This document shows positions 9,442 through 18,971 of a DNA stretch of 64,000 nt, piece after piece (positions within the stretch are counted from its first letter, which is position 1; each line of letters starts with the position of its first letter). The notes under the pieces were generated by a model. It made no database searches. It was not told the DNA's origin and worked only from the letters and a program-made list of their open reading frames with translations. The translations under genes were made by a program, and so were the position numbers. The DNA is from Companilactobacillus allii (GTDB taxonomy: Bacteria; Bacillota; Bacilli; Lactobacillales; Lactobacillaceae), in contig NZ_CP019323.1 in assembly GCF_001971585.1 (NCBI RefSeq), forward strand, positions 186,001 through 250,000, given 5' to 3'.

Positions 9442-10086
9442 TTAAATATCGTCGTCTTCGTCTGAGTCGTCATCATCATCTTCATCACTAAGGTCGATGT
9501 CACTATCTTCATCGTCATCATCTGCATCAAACTCTGATAGTTGTCCCTCAATACCGTCATCTAAGCCGGTATCTTGTTCATCATCACTATCATCATCTAC
9601 TGAAAGATCAGAGTTTGTGAACTTAGAAAGATCTGGACCATTGCTTGATGATTCATCACTTTCATCATCGTCATCATCCATATCTGTAACGTTCAAATCA
9701 GCATCATCATAATCGACAACATCATCGTCTTCAGCATCGTCACTCATAAAGGCATTAACCTTTTGAGCAGCTTTATGGGTATTTTCAGTTCCGTTATCTT
9801 CTGGGTGATTAACTTCCTCATCAACAGAATCAAATGGATACCATTTACGCAATCCCCAAACGTTTTCACCTAGTGAAAGAAAACTACCGTCGTTATTTAA
9901 GTCTGTATAAAATTGAGGCAGTGAATCCTTAACATCAGCATCAGATCTACCTAAGTAGTCTTGAATCTTATTGACAATATTAGAAAAGTTCATTGCCTCT
10001 TTATTACTTGTATCAAGAATTTCATAAGCAACCTCGATTAGAGATAGCTCATCTTTGTTTTGGTTCTTGAGTTTTTCAAATTCCAA
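9442..10086 (-). CDS. rpoE: RNA polymerase delta subunit RpoE
   Basis: Gram-positive RNA polymerase accessory subunit that raises transcription specificity and core recycling. Residues 1-90 form the folded HARE-HTH-like domain (LSLIEVAYEIL, FYTDLNNDGSFLSLGENVWGLRKW). The remaining 110 residues or so are an unstructured tail almost entirely of Asp, Glu and Ser, the hallmark of delta. The start is TTG (10086) with AAAGGA upstream; no ATG lies nearer than residue 32. It lies downstream of the DUF1934 gene; the argS that separates the two in Bacillus is not here. Confidence 0.95.
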   Translation of the reverse strand: MEFEKLKNQNKDELSLIEVAYEILDTSNKEAMNFSNIVNKIQDYLGRSDADVKDSLPQFYTDLNNDGSFLSLGENVWGLRKWYPFDSVDEEVNHPEDNGTENTHKAAQKVNAFMSDDAEDDDVVDYDDADLNVTDMDDDDDESDESSSNGPDLSKFTNSDLSVDDDSDDEQDTGLDDGIEGQLSEFDADDDDEDSDIDLSDEDDDDDSDEDDDI

Positions 10087-10132
10087 ACGGGTACACGTCC
10101 TTTCGCAGCGTCTTAGTTATAATGATAGATTG

Positions 10133-10573
10133 TCAAGCACTAAAAATCAATCGAAACTTGTAATTACCTACTATATTATTATCATAAATCAAGTCATAAT
10201 CAATGTTTATTTTCCCAGACAAGGGCTTATTTATGACTTCTACTACAGAATCATTGGTAAAGGTCCCCAAAGGTAAAACACCATATTCTGTCTGTAAATG
10301 CCCACTATTATGTTTTTTATGGGTAAAATATAATAGTGATGCAAGATTAGTTGATTTTGCGACACGTTTTAAGTGGATCTCACCATCGTCGCCCACTTTG
10401 ACAAGAATAGACGCCTTATCATTATTATCTAGACTCTCATCAAATCTCAAATACATTGATTTGCCGATCTTGGTAAACTTACCAGGTTCAACAATCTTTG
10501 TATGAGTTATCTCTCCTGCTTGGAGAGTTTCCATATTTAGTTCTACATTTACATTCACACTGTTATTTTCCAA
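10133..10573 (-). CDS. DUF1934 (YwiB-like) protein
   Basis: A 146-aa cytoplasmic protein of the DUF1934 family, a small calycin-like beta-barrel of unknown function usually encoded beside rpoE or argS in Firmicutes. The C-terminal pattern TEYGVLPLGTFT with a final YDLIYDNNIVGNYKFRL is typical. The start is TTG at 10573 with GAGGTG 9 nt upstream. It is divergent from lipL and probably cotranscribed with rpoE. Confidence 0.8.
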   Translation of the reverse strand: MENNSVNVNVELNMETLQAGEITHTKIVEPGKFTKIGKSMYLRFDESLDNNDKASILVKVGDDGEIHLKRVAKSTNLASLLYFTHKKHNSGHLQTEYGVLPLGTFTNDSVVEVINKPLSGKINIDYDLIYDNNIVGNYKFRLIFSA

Positions 10574-10638
10574 TATGCAACACCTCTACATGATAAAATT
10601 AAAATAACAATTATATTTCAAAGAAGTGACTAAATTAA

Positions 10639-11457
10639 ATGAACAATACAATACTATTATACAATCAAGAAATCACTAAAGATGAAGATATGCTCAAACC
10701 CTTCGCAGATACTGGGGCAATTCTCAAATTCACCTCAGAAAATTCTATCCCAGTGGCACATTTCTGGACAACGCCACCGACAGTTATCCTTGGTCTACAA
10801 GACCAAAGACTTAAAAACATCGCTGGTGGAATGAAACGACTAGAGGAAAAAAGATACCTCTACTACGTTAGAAATTCCGGTGGACTCGGTGTTGTCACTG
10901 ATGAAGGAATTTTGAACTTCACTTTATTTTTACCAAATAAAAATAATATCACAATTGACCAAGCGTATGAACAGATGCATCAAATTATGCAAAAAACTTT
11001 TTCAGATAAAATAAAAACTGGTGAAATAGTTCATTCATATTGTCCTGGCACATATGACTTAAGTATCGATGGTAAAAAGATTGCTGGTATATCGCAAAGG
11101 CGCTCAGGTAATGCTGTTGCTATTATGGCCTATATCAGTGTAACAGGCAATCAAAAAAAACGCTCGCAATTAATGAAAGATTTTTACGAAATAAGTAATT
11201 ATCCGCTACATAAGAAAATAACTTACCCTAATATTGATATTCACTGTATGACAAATCTAGATGAAATCTTAAATCATCCACTTACGATCAACCAGGCCAA
11301 AGAACAAATCATAGAAACGTTGAAACTTTCTGGTTATCAGCTAAATCAAAATGAATTCAATATTATTAGAGAATCGCTGCCCTATAAAGATGCCTATAAA
11401 CAAACTATGGATGATTTAATCTATAAAAATCAAAAGCTATTGTCGGAGGAGAAATAA
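10639..11457 (+). CDS. lipL: Octanoyl-[GcvH]:protein N-octanoyltransferase (LipL-like)
   Basis: Member of the biotin/lipoate ligase superfamily that moves an octanoyl or lipoyl group between carrier proteins. The motif SYCPGTYDLSI puts a candidate acyl-accepting Cys at residue 135, followed by GKKIAGISQRR with the conserved Lys. This Cys-containing form matches LipL and not ATP-dependent LplA. It is 272 aa. Its stop overlaps the start of the HD gene by one base, so the two are translationally coupled. Confidence 0.75.
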   Translation: MNNTILLYNQEITKDEDMLKPFADTGAILKFTSENSIPVAHFWTTPPTVILGLQDQRLKNIAGGMKRLEEKRYLYYVRNSGGLGVVTDEGILNFTLFLPNKNNITIDQAYEQMHQIMQKTFSDKIKTGEIVHSYCPGTYDLSIDGKKIAGISQRRSGNAVAIMAYISVTGNQKKRSQLMKDFYEISNYPLHKKITYPNIDIHCMTNLDEILNHPLTINQAKEQIIETLKLSGYQLNQNEFNIIRESLPYKDAYKQTMDDLIYKNQKLLSEEK

Positions 11458-12797
11458 TGACTTACAAATTAGAGATGTTACCAAGAGAAAAAGTTTTCCG
11501 AGATCCAATCCACAATTACATACATGTTCAACATCGTGTTATTTTGGATTTGATCAATACCAAAGAATTCCAAAGATTGCGCCGTATTAAACAACTAGGT
11601 ACTGCTTCATTCACTTTCCAAGGAGCAGAACAATCAAGATTCACACACTGCATGGGTGTCTATGAAATAACTCGCCAAATTTGTGATAACTTCAAACGTA
11701 ACTATCCGACTAAAAATCCTGGTGATGGTTTGTGGAATGATGATGAAAGGATCGTAGCTTTATGTGCTGCCCTACTTCATGACGTTGGTCATGGACCTTA
11801 TTCACACACCTTTGAACATATCTTCAATACTGATCACGAGCAATGGACTCAAAGAATTATTACTTCTAAAGAAACTGAGATCAATCAAGTTTTACGTCAA
11901 GTTTCTGATGACTTCCCAGAAAAAGTCGCCAGTGTTATCGCTCATACTTATGATAATCCTCAGGTAGTTCAGATGATTTCTAGCCAAATCGACGCTGATC
12001 GGATGGATTATCTACTACGTGATGCATATTTCACCGGCACAAAATATGGAATGTTTGATTTAACAAGGATTCTTCGTGTTATGCGTCCTTATAAAAATGG
12101 GATTGCCTTTGATTATGATGGGATGCATGCCGTTGAAGATTACGTACTAAGCCGTTTCCAAATGTACCAGCAAGTTTATTTTCACCCAGTATCACGTGGT
12201 ATGGAAGTAGTCTTAACCAAGCTATTGCAACGTGCAAAGGACTTGTATGAGCACAATCATATGAATGACTTTGAAATGCCAAGTTTGTTGATCCCATTCT
12301 TCGAAAATAACGTCGGCATTGACGATTATCTATCCCTAGATGATGGTATATTGAATACCTACTTCACCTTATGGCAAAATTACCCAGACGAGATTTTGAA
12401 AGATCTCTCTTATAGATTCTTGAGTCGCAAACCTTTGAAGTCAGCTGAATACGATCAAGAAACCGAGAAGATACTTCCAAAATTGGCTGATATAGTTGAA
12501 AGTGCTGGATTTGCTAAAGAGTACTACACTTCCACAAACACAAGCTATGACCTACCCTATGATGTTTATAGCCCAAATAGTAACAAAAATCGCACCCAAA
12601 TCGAGATCATGCGTGATGATGGATCATTGATAGAATTATCGACCATCAGTGGTTTGGTAAATGCCCTAACCGGTAAGATCTCTGGCGATGAAAGATTCTA
12701 CTTCCCAAAGTCAATGCTAGTTGAGCATCCAGATGATATTTTTAGTAACACTTATGAGCAATTCCAAGAGCACATCTTTAACGATGAAATAATCTAA
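11457..12797 (+). CDS. HD-domain phosphohydrolase (YwfO/EF1143-like dNTPase family)
   Basis: A 446-aa HD-superfamily metal hydrolase. The metal ligands are visible: H64 (RFTHCMGVYE), H108-D109 (LLHDVGHGPYSH) and a later D (SQIDADRMDYLLRDA). The arrangement fits the deoxynucleoside triphosphate triphosphohydrolase branch that includes the enterococcal enzyme EF1143. GGAGGAG precedes the ATG and the gene overlaps lipL by one base. The exact substrate is inferred from family only. Confidence 0.82.
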   Translation: MTYKLEMLPREKVFRDPIHNYIHVQHRVILDLINTKEFQRLRRIKQLGTASFTFQGAEQSRFTHCMGVYEITRQICDNFKRNYPTKNPGDGLWNDDERIVALCAALLHDVGHGPYSHTFEHIFNTDHEQWTQRIITSKETEINQVLRQVSDDFPEKVASVIAHTYDNPQVVQMISSQIDADRMDYLLRDAYFTGTKYGMFDLTRILRVMRPYKNGIAFDYDGMHAVEDYVLSRFQMYQQVYFHPVSRGMEVVLTKLLQRAKDLYEHNHMNDFEMPSLLIPFFENNVGIDDYLSLDDGILNTYFTLWQNYPDEILKDLSYRFLSRKPLKSAEYDQETEKILPKLADIVESAGFAKEYYTSTNTSYDLPYDVYSPNSNKNRTQIEIMRDDGSLIELSTISGLVNALTGKISGDERFYFPKSMLVEHPDDIFSNTYEQFQEHIFNDEII

Positions 12798-12820
12798 AGA
12801 TCAATATCAAGTGATCCAAG

Positions 12821-12834
12821 TTAAAACGCTTTCA
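12821..12834 (+). promoter_or_regulatory. cre-like catabolite repression site upstream of glpD
   Basis: TTAAAACGCTTTCA matches the CcpA box TGWAANCGNTNWCA at all but the second base and lies 80 bp before the glpD start. This fits sugar repression of glycerol phosphate use. Confidence 0.6.
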
Positions 12835-12914
12835 GTTTTTACCGATATTTAATAGAATGTATTTATATGAATAATAATTTTCTTAAATCTCTAAAATACT
12901 AGGAGGAACACTTG

Positions 12915-14615
12915 ATGAAAGAATTCTCAGAACAAACTCGACTGGATAACTTACGATCCATGCAAAATGAAGAATTAGACCTGTTGGTTATCGGTGGTGG
13001 CATCACAGGATCTGGTATTACACTTGATGCACAAACTCGTGGCATCAAAACAGGACTAGTTGAAATGCGAGACTTTGCATCTGGAACATCAAGTCGATCA
13101 ACCAAATTGGTCCACGGTGGACTACGTTATTTAAAACAAGCAGCTATTAATGAGGTCCATGAGGTTGGTAGTGAACGTGCCATCGTCTATAACAATGCAC
13201 CTCAAATCACGACGCCCTTAAAAATGATGCTACCATTTTATAACGGTGGAACTTTTGGTCCTTTTTCTACAGCCATTGGTTTGGATGTCTACGATAGATT
13301 AGCTCAGGTTAAATCTTCAGAGCGCAAATATATGCTCGATCCACAACACACTACTGATCGTGAACCTTTTATAAAAAGTGAGAATCTCAAAGGATCTGGA
13401 GTTTATGTGGAGTATCGTACTGATGATGCCAGATTGACACTTGAAGTAGTCAAAAAAGCCAGTGAATTAGGCGCTTTGATTGCCAATTATACAAAAGTTA
13501 CTGACCTATTGTATGATGAAAATCAAAAAGTTTGTGGAGTTATTTTTGAAGACCAAATAAGTGGTACAACTGGAGAAATCCATGCAAAGAAAGTAGTGAA
13601 TTCCTGTGGACCTTGGGTAGATGAAATAAGAGATATGGACGGATCTAACACAGGTAAGCATCTTCACTTAACAAAGGGTGTTCACCTAGTCATCGATCAC
13701 GAAAACTTCCCTATTTCCAATTCAATTTACTTTGACACTCCATTTCATGACGGTAGGATGATGTTTGCAATTCCTCGTGAAAACAAGACCTATATTGGAA
13801 CAACTGACACGACTTGGAATAGTGATCCAAAAGAACCAAATATCACAGTAGAAGATGTAACCTATATTTTGGCAGCCGCTAATCAAATGTTTGATCTACC
13901 AGAACAATTGACTCCAGATGACGTTGAATCCGGTTGGTCAGGAGTTCGTCCATTAATCCAAGAAGAAGGTAAATCACCTTCTGAAATTTCAAGAAAAGAT
14001 GAAATTTTCCATTCAAAATCCGGGCTACTTTCAATTGCCGGTGGTAAATTAACTGGTTATCGTAAAATGGCCGAAAAAATCGTCAATGAGGTTGCTTTTG
14101 AATTATCCACTGAAACCGACTACGAATATCAATCACAACAAACAAAGAACCTGACTCTTTCTGGTGGTGAAGTTGGTGGTGATGAAGGTTGGGATTTATA
14201 TCTTGAGGAAATGACCGAACTTGGAATCGTAACGTATAAACTTGAACGTGACGATGCTCAAAAACTTGTTCAACGCTTCGGATCAAATGTCACTGACGTT
14301 TACGAATTGATTCCTGACGATGATTTCAAAGATAATCTTCCAAGAGTAGATTGGGCAATGTTACAATATGGACTAAAAGCCGAGATGGTTGAACACCCAA
14401 TTGACTATCTACTTCGCCGTAGTAGTCAAATGTTGTTTGATATCAATCATATGAAAGATGTTGAAGATCCTGTAATTGATTATATGAGTGATTATTATGG
14501 CTGGGATGAAGCTACTAAAAAGTCAATGACTGATGAGGTCAACGAGAAACTTAAATTGACCGACTTAAGTGAAATAAAGAAAGCCTATCACGAACATATC
14601 GCCAAAGAAGTTTAG
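12915..14615 (+). CDS. glpD: Glycerol-3-phosphate dehydrogenase/oxidase, FAD-dependent
   Basis: Oxidises glycerol 3-phosphate to dihydroxyacetone phosphate, feeding glycerol into glycolysis. The FAD-binding Rossmann motif LLVIGGGITGSG is at about residues 23-34, followed by the family motif TSSRSTKLVHGGLRYL and the C-terminal DAO domain. AGGAGG (12901-12906) sets the start at ATG 12915; the frame also opens at TTG 12912. The 566-aa length is nearer to GlpD than to the longer streptococcal GlpO oxidase, but O2 versus quinone as acceptor cannot be decided. No glpK or glpF adjoins it. Confidence 0.92.
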   Translation: MKEFSEQTRLDNLRSMQNEELDLLVIGGGITGSGITLDAQTRGIKTGLVEMRDFASGTSSRSTKLVHGGLRYLKQAAINEVHEVGSERAIVYNNAPQITTPLKMMLPFYNGGTFGPFSTAIGLDVYDRLAQVKSSERKYMLDPQHTTDREPFIKSENLKGSGVYVEYRTDDARLTLEVVKKASELGALIANYTKVTDLLYDENQKVCGVIFEDQISGTTGEIHAKKVVNSCGPWVDEIRDMDGSNTGKHLHLTKGVHLVIDHENFPISNSIYFDTPFHDGRMMFAIPRENKTYIGTTDTTWNSDPKEPNITVEDVTYILAAANQMFDLPEQLTPDDVESGWSGVRPLIQEEGKSPSEISRKDEIFHSKSGLLSIAGGKLTGYRKMAEKIVNEVAFELSTETDYEYQSQQTKNLTLSGGEVGGDEGWDLYLEEMTELGIVTYKLERDDAQKLVQRFGSNVTDVYELIPDDDFKDNLPRVDWAMLQYGLKAEMVEHPIDYLLRRSSQMLFDINHMKDVEDPVIDYMSDYYGWDEATKKSMTDEVNEKLKLTDLSEIKKAYHEHIAKEV

Positions 14616-14621
14616 TTACTA

Positions 14622-14654
14622 AAAAAAGTCTGTCTTTTAGACAGGCTTTTTATT
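14622..14654 (+). terminator. glpD terminator
   Basis: AAAGTCTGTC / GACAGGCTTTTT hairpin followed by a T-run, directly after the glpD stop codon. Confidence 0.85.
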
Positions 14655-14670
14655 TTAGAGGGGAAATATA

Positions 14671-15351
14671 TTGAATACAACGATCACAGATAATTTATTA
14701 AAGAACAAGAAACTCAATTCAAAAAAAGCTATTATTTTTGGTTTTAAAAAAATGAACGATAATCTATTGATCTATCAAACTGATATTTTGAATCAACAGT
14801 TTCAACTGATAATAACGCTAAATGCCAATAGTGAATTGACTACAAAATTGATTGAAATAAGTGACGGTAATGAATATCGTTTGCATCTTGACCCTTCTGC
14901 CACTGGAAGCTTTGTCAATTCAGTTAGAAATGAATTTTTAGGAGTTATCAATGAAATCGTCGATAATTGCTTTGATACAGATATTTTCAAAAATTCACAG
15001 ACAAAACAAGTCATCGAATACGTCAATGACACCTATGATACAGAACTAGAATTCTTGTGGGAAAAGTTCCCAAATTACGCAGCTTTGAGGAGACTTGATA
15101 ACAAAAAGTGGTATGGATTATTGATGATCGTTAACGCTAAGAAAATTGGTCTTGATATTGATGGCGACGTTGAAGTATTAGATTTGAGGATAGACACTGA
15201 CAAAATGGAACAAACTATTGATAATAAAACATTTTTCCCCGGATACCATATGAATAAGAAACACTGGTATGCTATTTATTTAAATGACGGTATTTCAAAC
15301 GAAGAGTTATTCCAAAGAATAAATAATAGTTACATTCTTGCAGATAAATAA
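14671..15351 (+). CDS. MmcQ/YjbR-like protein with extra N-terminal domain
   Basis: The 226-aa product has a C-terminal half (about residues 105-226) resembling the MmcQ/YjbR family, a CyaY-like fold often called a DNA-binding protein: LWEKFPNYAALRRLDNKKWYG, the central beta-strands, and the closing FFPGYHMNKKHWYAIYL. The first 100 residues are not part of that family and I do not recognise them. The start is TTG with GAGGGG 8 nt upstream. It sits between terminators as a single gene. Function unknown. Confidence 0.75.
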   Translation: MNTTITDNLLKNKKLNSKKAIIFGFKKMNDNLLIYQTDILNQQFQLIITLNANSELTTKLIEISDGNEYRLHLDPSATGSFVNSVRNEFLGVINEIVDNCFDTDIFKNSQTKQVIEYVNDTYDTELEFLWEKFPNYAALRRLDNKKWYGLLMIVNAKKIGLDIDGDVEVLDLRIDTDKMEQTIDNKTFFPGYHMNKKHWYAIYLNDGISNEELFQRINNSYILADK

Positions 15352-15428
15352 CGGTCAGACACTTACAAATTCATAAAAATATAGTAAAGTAGTCAGTATA
15401 TTCAAAACTGTAAAGGAGAACTGCATTA

Positions 15429-15848
15429 ATGTTTAAAGAATTTCAAGAGTTTATCTCTCGTGGTAGTGTTGTCGACTTAGCCGTTGGTGTTATCGTTGGT
15501 GCTGCCTTTAATAGTTTGGTATCAGCGTTAACTACTTATATTATTAACCCATTACTTGGTGTTTTTATTGGACAAATCAACTTGTCAGAAATGAAGTTTG
15601 AATTTTTCGGAGCTAGTTTCTTGATTGGTGATTTCATAAATGCCTTAATCAATTTTCTAATCGTAATGTTTGTAGTCTTTACAATCGTTAAACTAATGAA
15701 CAATATGAGACGTGATGGATCAAAAAGTAAATTTGACGAAAGCGTTGAAGAACTTGACCCACAATTGGAGTACTTACAACAAATTCGTGATTTACTAAGA
15801 TATCAACAATTACGTGATCAAGAACAAGATAAAAAAAGAAGAAAATAA
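15429..15848 (+). CDS. mscL: Large-conductance mechanosensitive channel MscL
   Basis: Homopentameric membrane channel that opens on hypo-osmotic shock. It begins MFKEFQEFISRGSVVDLAVGV, the MscL N-terminal helix and first TM segment. A second TM (INALINFLIVMFVVFTIV) and a charged C-terminal helix follow. The 139-aa length is normal. AAAGGAG lies 8 nt before the ATG. It is single-gene and is followed by a long palindromic element. Confidence 0.96.
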   Translation: MFKEFQEFISRGSVVDLAVGVIVGAAFNSLVSALTTYIINPLLGVFIGQINLSEMKFEFFGASFLIGDFINALINFLIVMFVVFTIVKLMNNMRRDGSKSKFDESVEELDPQLEYLQQIRDLLRYQQLRDQEQDKKRRK

Positions 15849-15859
15849 AGTATGACAGA

Positions 15860-15970
15860 GTGTGCCAAAACACGCTCAGTTTTCGTTTATAAACCCAAAA
15901 GGGCCGGTATTTACGCAAGTAAATATCGGTCCTTTTAGGTTTATATTGAGAAAATTGTGTTTTGGCACAC
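15860..15970. repeat. Long palindromic intergenic element, family 1, copy A
   Basis: A 111-bp near-palindrome between convergent mscL and the minus-strand oxidoreductase gene. The ends are GTGTGCCAAAACAC / GTGTTTTGGCACAC; the middle is CCGGTATTTAC/GTAAATATCGG. Related copies lie at 18972, 45132 and 57807. It is likely to act as a terminator in both directions. Confidence 0.8.
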
Positions 15971-15977
15971 GTTTTCA

Positions 15978-17009
15978 CTATTTAAGAGGTGTAACAACTT
16001 TCAAATCCAAAGCTTGTAGGAATCCACTATCGCCATCAACGACCATTGGAATCACATTAACACTAGGTGCGGCACTAGTTACATAGCTTTCATCCAGTGG
16101 CATCATACCATCAATACTGATATCAAGTGTCTTAGGGATTCCTTCAATATGAATCTTATTATCAATCTCTGGTACTTTGGCGACGTCATCACAAATCTTA
16201 TGAACATAAATCAGACTTGCCTTTTCTTCACCATTGACCATACCTGTCATAGTAAATCTGTGTCCGCTAATTGTACCTTTTTTGACAGTTCCAAAAATCG
16301 GATGTAAATCCACTGGAGCTTTGAAGCATTCATGTTCGATCTTCATATCATCAAACTTAAACCCTAATCTCTCACCTAATTCATAAACTCCAGATACATA
16401 ATACGAAGCAATACCCATCTTTAATTTATCTTGTGGGAATTTATCAGGATCCATTCCATAGCCGAATACCTTTACCCAGCTAGAGAAGTTGTGTTGATCA
16501 TCTTCACCAGATTGAACAACTATTTTATCCACTCTTCCCATTAATCCAGCCAATACAGTTGGAATATATGATGCATAAGCCCCTGGCAAAAGTCCAGTTG
16601 GTAGATACGAGACATTATTTTCTTTTGCGGCATCATTGATCATTTTATAAAGATCTGGTGTAGTGACTTGTGAATAATAAATCGGCAAAGTAGTTACAAC
16701 GTTCTTCTTTGCTCTTAATATCTTACAAATTGCCTCTGCACTAGGTGTAAATCCACCCTTTTCATCACGAACAAGTGGTGTGTAATCAAGAACAATATCA
16801 GCATCAAGTTTCAAAGCATCGTCGATATTATTAATTACAACAATACCAGTCTTAGGAAATCCAAATATCTCACCGGAATCTTTGCCGATTTTCTTTGGGT
16901 CTACATCAACGGCACCAACCAACTCCAATGATTCTTTATCTTGAATCATTCTAATTGCTGCACGTCCAACATTTCCAAGGCCCCAAACTATTACCTTATA
17001 CTTCTTCAT
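15978..17009 (-). CDS. NAD(P)-dependent oxidoreductase, dihydrodipicolinate reductase / 2,4-diaminopentanoate dehydrogenase-like
   Basis: A 343-aa protein with an N-terminal Rossmann motif VIVWGLGNVGRAA and a DapB-like C-terminal catalytic fold. The size and the GLGNVGR motif place it nearer to amine dehydrogenases of the diaminopentanoate dehydrogenase group than to true DapB, which is about 260 aa. GGGGTG precedes the ATG. It lies 83 bp downstream of an SLC13-type anion transporter on the same strand, so it may act on an imported carboxylate or amino acid. The substrate is unknown. Confidence 0.6.
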   Translation of the reverse strand: MKKYKVIVWGLGNVGRAAIRMIQDKESLELVGAVDVDPKKIGKDSGEIFGFPKTGIVVINNIDDALKLDADIVLDYTPLVRDEKGGFTPSAEAICKILRAKKNVVTTLPIYYSQVTTPDLYKMINDAAKENNVSYLPTGLLPGAYASYIPTVLAGLMGRVDKIVVQSGEDDQHNFSSWVKVFGYGMDPDKFPQDKLKMGIASYYVSGVYELGERLGFKFDDMKIEHECFKAPVDLHPIFGTVKKGTISGHRFTMTGMVNGEEKASLIYVHKICDDVAKVPEIDNKIHIEGIPKTLDISIDGMMPLDESYVTSAAPSVNVIPMVVDGDSGFLQALDLKVVTPLK

Positions 17010-17092
17010 CTAAATCACCCCATTACTTGTATTTTTCATGCTCATCATATCACAAGGCTTACAGGGTTCATATACCATTTAGACTAAAACTA

Positions 17093-18508
17093 TCAAAACA
17101 TTCCTAATATCTTCCACCAACCTAGACCAATTATCATAAATATCAAGAATTCTGTCATTGAAACAATGAATCCAACACGCCACCACTCTTTTTGCGATAC
17201 ATAACCAGTTGCAAAATAAATCGAGGCTGTACCAGTTCCATAGTGTGTCGTACTTGGGGAAATACAAGTTAACATGGCAAACATCATGATTACCATCGTT
17301 GCATTAGCTCCTAAACTTACTAATACAGTCGCAAACGGAATATATAATGCCTGCATATGTACCAAAACACTGGTAAAGAAATAATGAATATAGAGATAAA
17401 CCAGTGCCAAAACAATGAATGCAGACATCAAACTCAATCCACTAACGCTGTCTGACATAATATTCTTGAACCATTTTATTACACCAGTCTGTGCCAAGTA
17501 TGGCGTGATTGCCATCAATGGTGGTAACCAAATGAAAATGTTCCAGACTTTCTTCTCAGACAAGATATCATCTAATCCAATAACTCCAGCAACGACTAAA
17601 ATGGCTAATCCTAATAAAGCGATACTTGTATTATCCAAATTAGTAAATTGTGTAGTTGACCAAAGAACGATCATTAATACAAATACAAGAATCATAATGA
17701 CTTCCTTAGTTGAAACTTTTCCCATTTCGTTCAATTTCTCTTTAGCAAAGTTCTGTGCATTAGGAATTTTTTTCAACTCAGGCTTATGAATAAAGTAAAT
17801 AACTAATGGAACTATCAATAGCGCTAGAAGGCTAGGAACGGATGTATATTTTAACCAATCAAACCAAGATATTGATACATGGAAAACACTCTTTCCCATA
17901 CTTAATGCCAACGGATTGGTCGCCATCGCGGTTAGAAATAATGATCCAGCAATTAAATTCTGATGAAAACTAGTCAACAGTAAAAACGAACCTATTTTGT
18001 TTTGTGTGCCATCATCTGGTTCAGATCCTAAAGACTTGGATAAAGAAATCGTAATTGGATATAAAACACCAGCACCTCTGGCGTTTGTATTCGGTACAAA
18101 TGGAGCCATAATAACATCACAAATTGTCAGAACATAAGATAATGCAAGTGAACTATGTCCGAATCTATAAATCAGATAATAAGCAATCCTAAATCCTAAC
18201 TTGGTGGTTCTAAATCCAATAGCCACAAAAAACGCAAACATAATAAGCCATACAGCACTATTTCCAAATCCTGCATAGATCATTTCTGCTGGCATAGCCT
18301 GTGAGATGGTTAAGAAGGCCATCATGATTATTGACAATACCGCCAATGGTGCCAAATTCAATAAACAACCCAGAATAAATCCGATAAAAATAGCAAACGT
18401 ATGCCACCCAGCTGCCTTCACACCGACAGGAATTGGTAAAAACCAAATAATTAACACAACAAGAATAACTGCAATCGAATAAAATATCTTTTTATTACGA
18501 TTTTTCAT
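17093..18508 (-). CDS. SLC13/DASS family anion:sodium symporter
   Basis: A 471-aa integral membrane carrier with about 12 hydrophobic segments, of the divalent anion:Na+ symporter group that takes up dicarboxylates, citrate or sulfate. Visible family features include the two clam-shell helical hairpins with PNTNARGAG (first repeat) and SPSTTHYGTGTA (second repeat), corresponding to the paired SNT-like substrate and sodium motifs. A strong GGGGGG site precedes the ATG. It is probably in an operon with the downstream dehydrogenase. Substrate not determined. Confidence 0.85.
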   Translation of the reverse strand: MKNRNKKIFYSIAVILVVLIIWFLPIPVGVKAAGWHTFAIFIGFILGCLLNLAPLAVLSIIMMAFLTISQAMPAEMIYAGFGNSAVWLIMFAFFVAIGFRTTKLGFRIAYYLIYRFGHSSLALSYVLTICDVIMAPFVPNTNARGAGVLYPITISLSKSLGSEPDDGTQNKIGSFLLLTSFHQNLIAGSLFLTAMATNPLALSMGKSVFHVSISWFDWLKYTSVPSLLALLIVPLVIYFIHKPELKKIPNAQNFAKEKLNEMGKVSTKEVIMILVFVLMIVLWSTTQFTNLDNTSIALLGLAILVVAGVIGLDDILSEKKVWNIFIWLPPLMAITPYLAQTGVIKWFKNIMSDSVSGLSLMSAFIVLALVYLYIHYFFTSVLVHMQALYIPFATVLVSLGANATMVIMMFAMLTCISPSTTHYGTGTASIYFATGYVSQKEWWRVGFIVSMTEFLIFMIIGLGWWKILGMF

Positions 18509-18611
18509 ATTTCCCCCCTTGGAACAATTTATTCAATTGTAACAAAGGCAGAATAATATTTTTAAACTATTTTAATATATTTTATTATCAATTAAATATT
18601 AACAAAATATA

Positions 18612-18788
18612 TCATCTACCACTGATCATAATGAAGCTAATCAAAATGATTGCGGTAATTCCTAGTGCAATTCCAATTGACATTAAATCTGACTTATATC
18701 GTTTAACATTTCGAATGTAACGTTCATTTCTTAAACAAAATATCAAAATAACCACAATGAATATAAACGACCAAAATAAAGGCAACAT
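18612..18788 (-). CDS. Small membrane protein, 58 aa, unknown function
   Basis: A short frame with good translation signals: promoter at 18849-18821, GAGGTG 5 nt before the ATG at 18788. It reads an N-terminal hydrophobic helix (MLPLFWSFIFIVVILIF), a basic loop (RNERYIRNVKRYKSD) and a second hydrophobic helix (SIGIALGITAIILISFIMI) before a TGA. Two transmembrane segments with a cytoplasmic positive loop are predicted. I recognise no family. Confidence 0.6.
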   Translation of the reverse strand: MLPLFWSFIFIVVILIFCLRNERYIRNVKRYKSDLMSIGIALGITAIILISFIMISGR

Positions 18789-18820
18789 AGTAACACCTCA
18801 AAATAGTATTTTGTTTACAC

Positions 18821-18849
18821 AAATTACTATCTTGCGACACTTTAGTCAA
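18821..18849 (-). promoter_or_regulatory. Promoter of the 58-aa membrane protein gene
   Basis: Minus-strand -35 TTGACT (18849-18844), 17-bp spacer, -10 TAATTT (18826-18821), about 30 bp before the start codon. Confidence 0.6.
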
Positions 18850-18881
18850 TTAATCTACTTGAAATATACACTTTGTAAAAC

Positions 18882-18915
18882 GTGTGCCAAAACGCAATTT
18901 TCTCCTGTATAAATC
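18882..18915. repeat. 5' half-copy of palindromic element family 1
   Basis: Repeats the first ~30 bases of copy B (GTGTGCCAAAACGC, AATTTTCTCC, GTATAA) exactly 90 bp upstream of it and then diverges. No matching right arm follows before copy B starts. Confidence 0.75.
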
Positions 18916-18971
18916 TAAGAAATAAGGAATTGGTGATATACTTTTTTTCTACTCAGTTTTGTAGCTCAAAC

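Noticed and set aside
9497-9712. Serine-rich 71-codon plus-strand frame
   Set aside because: It is the complement of the Asp/Glu codons in the rpoE tail; no start signals.
12079-12297. 72-codon minus-strand frame in the HD-domain gene
   Set aside because: Shadow of a strongly supported coding frame on the other strand.
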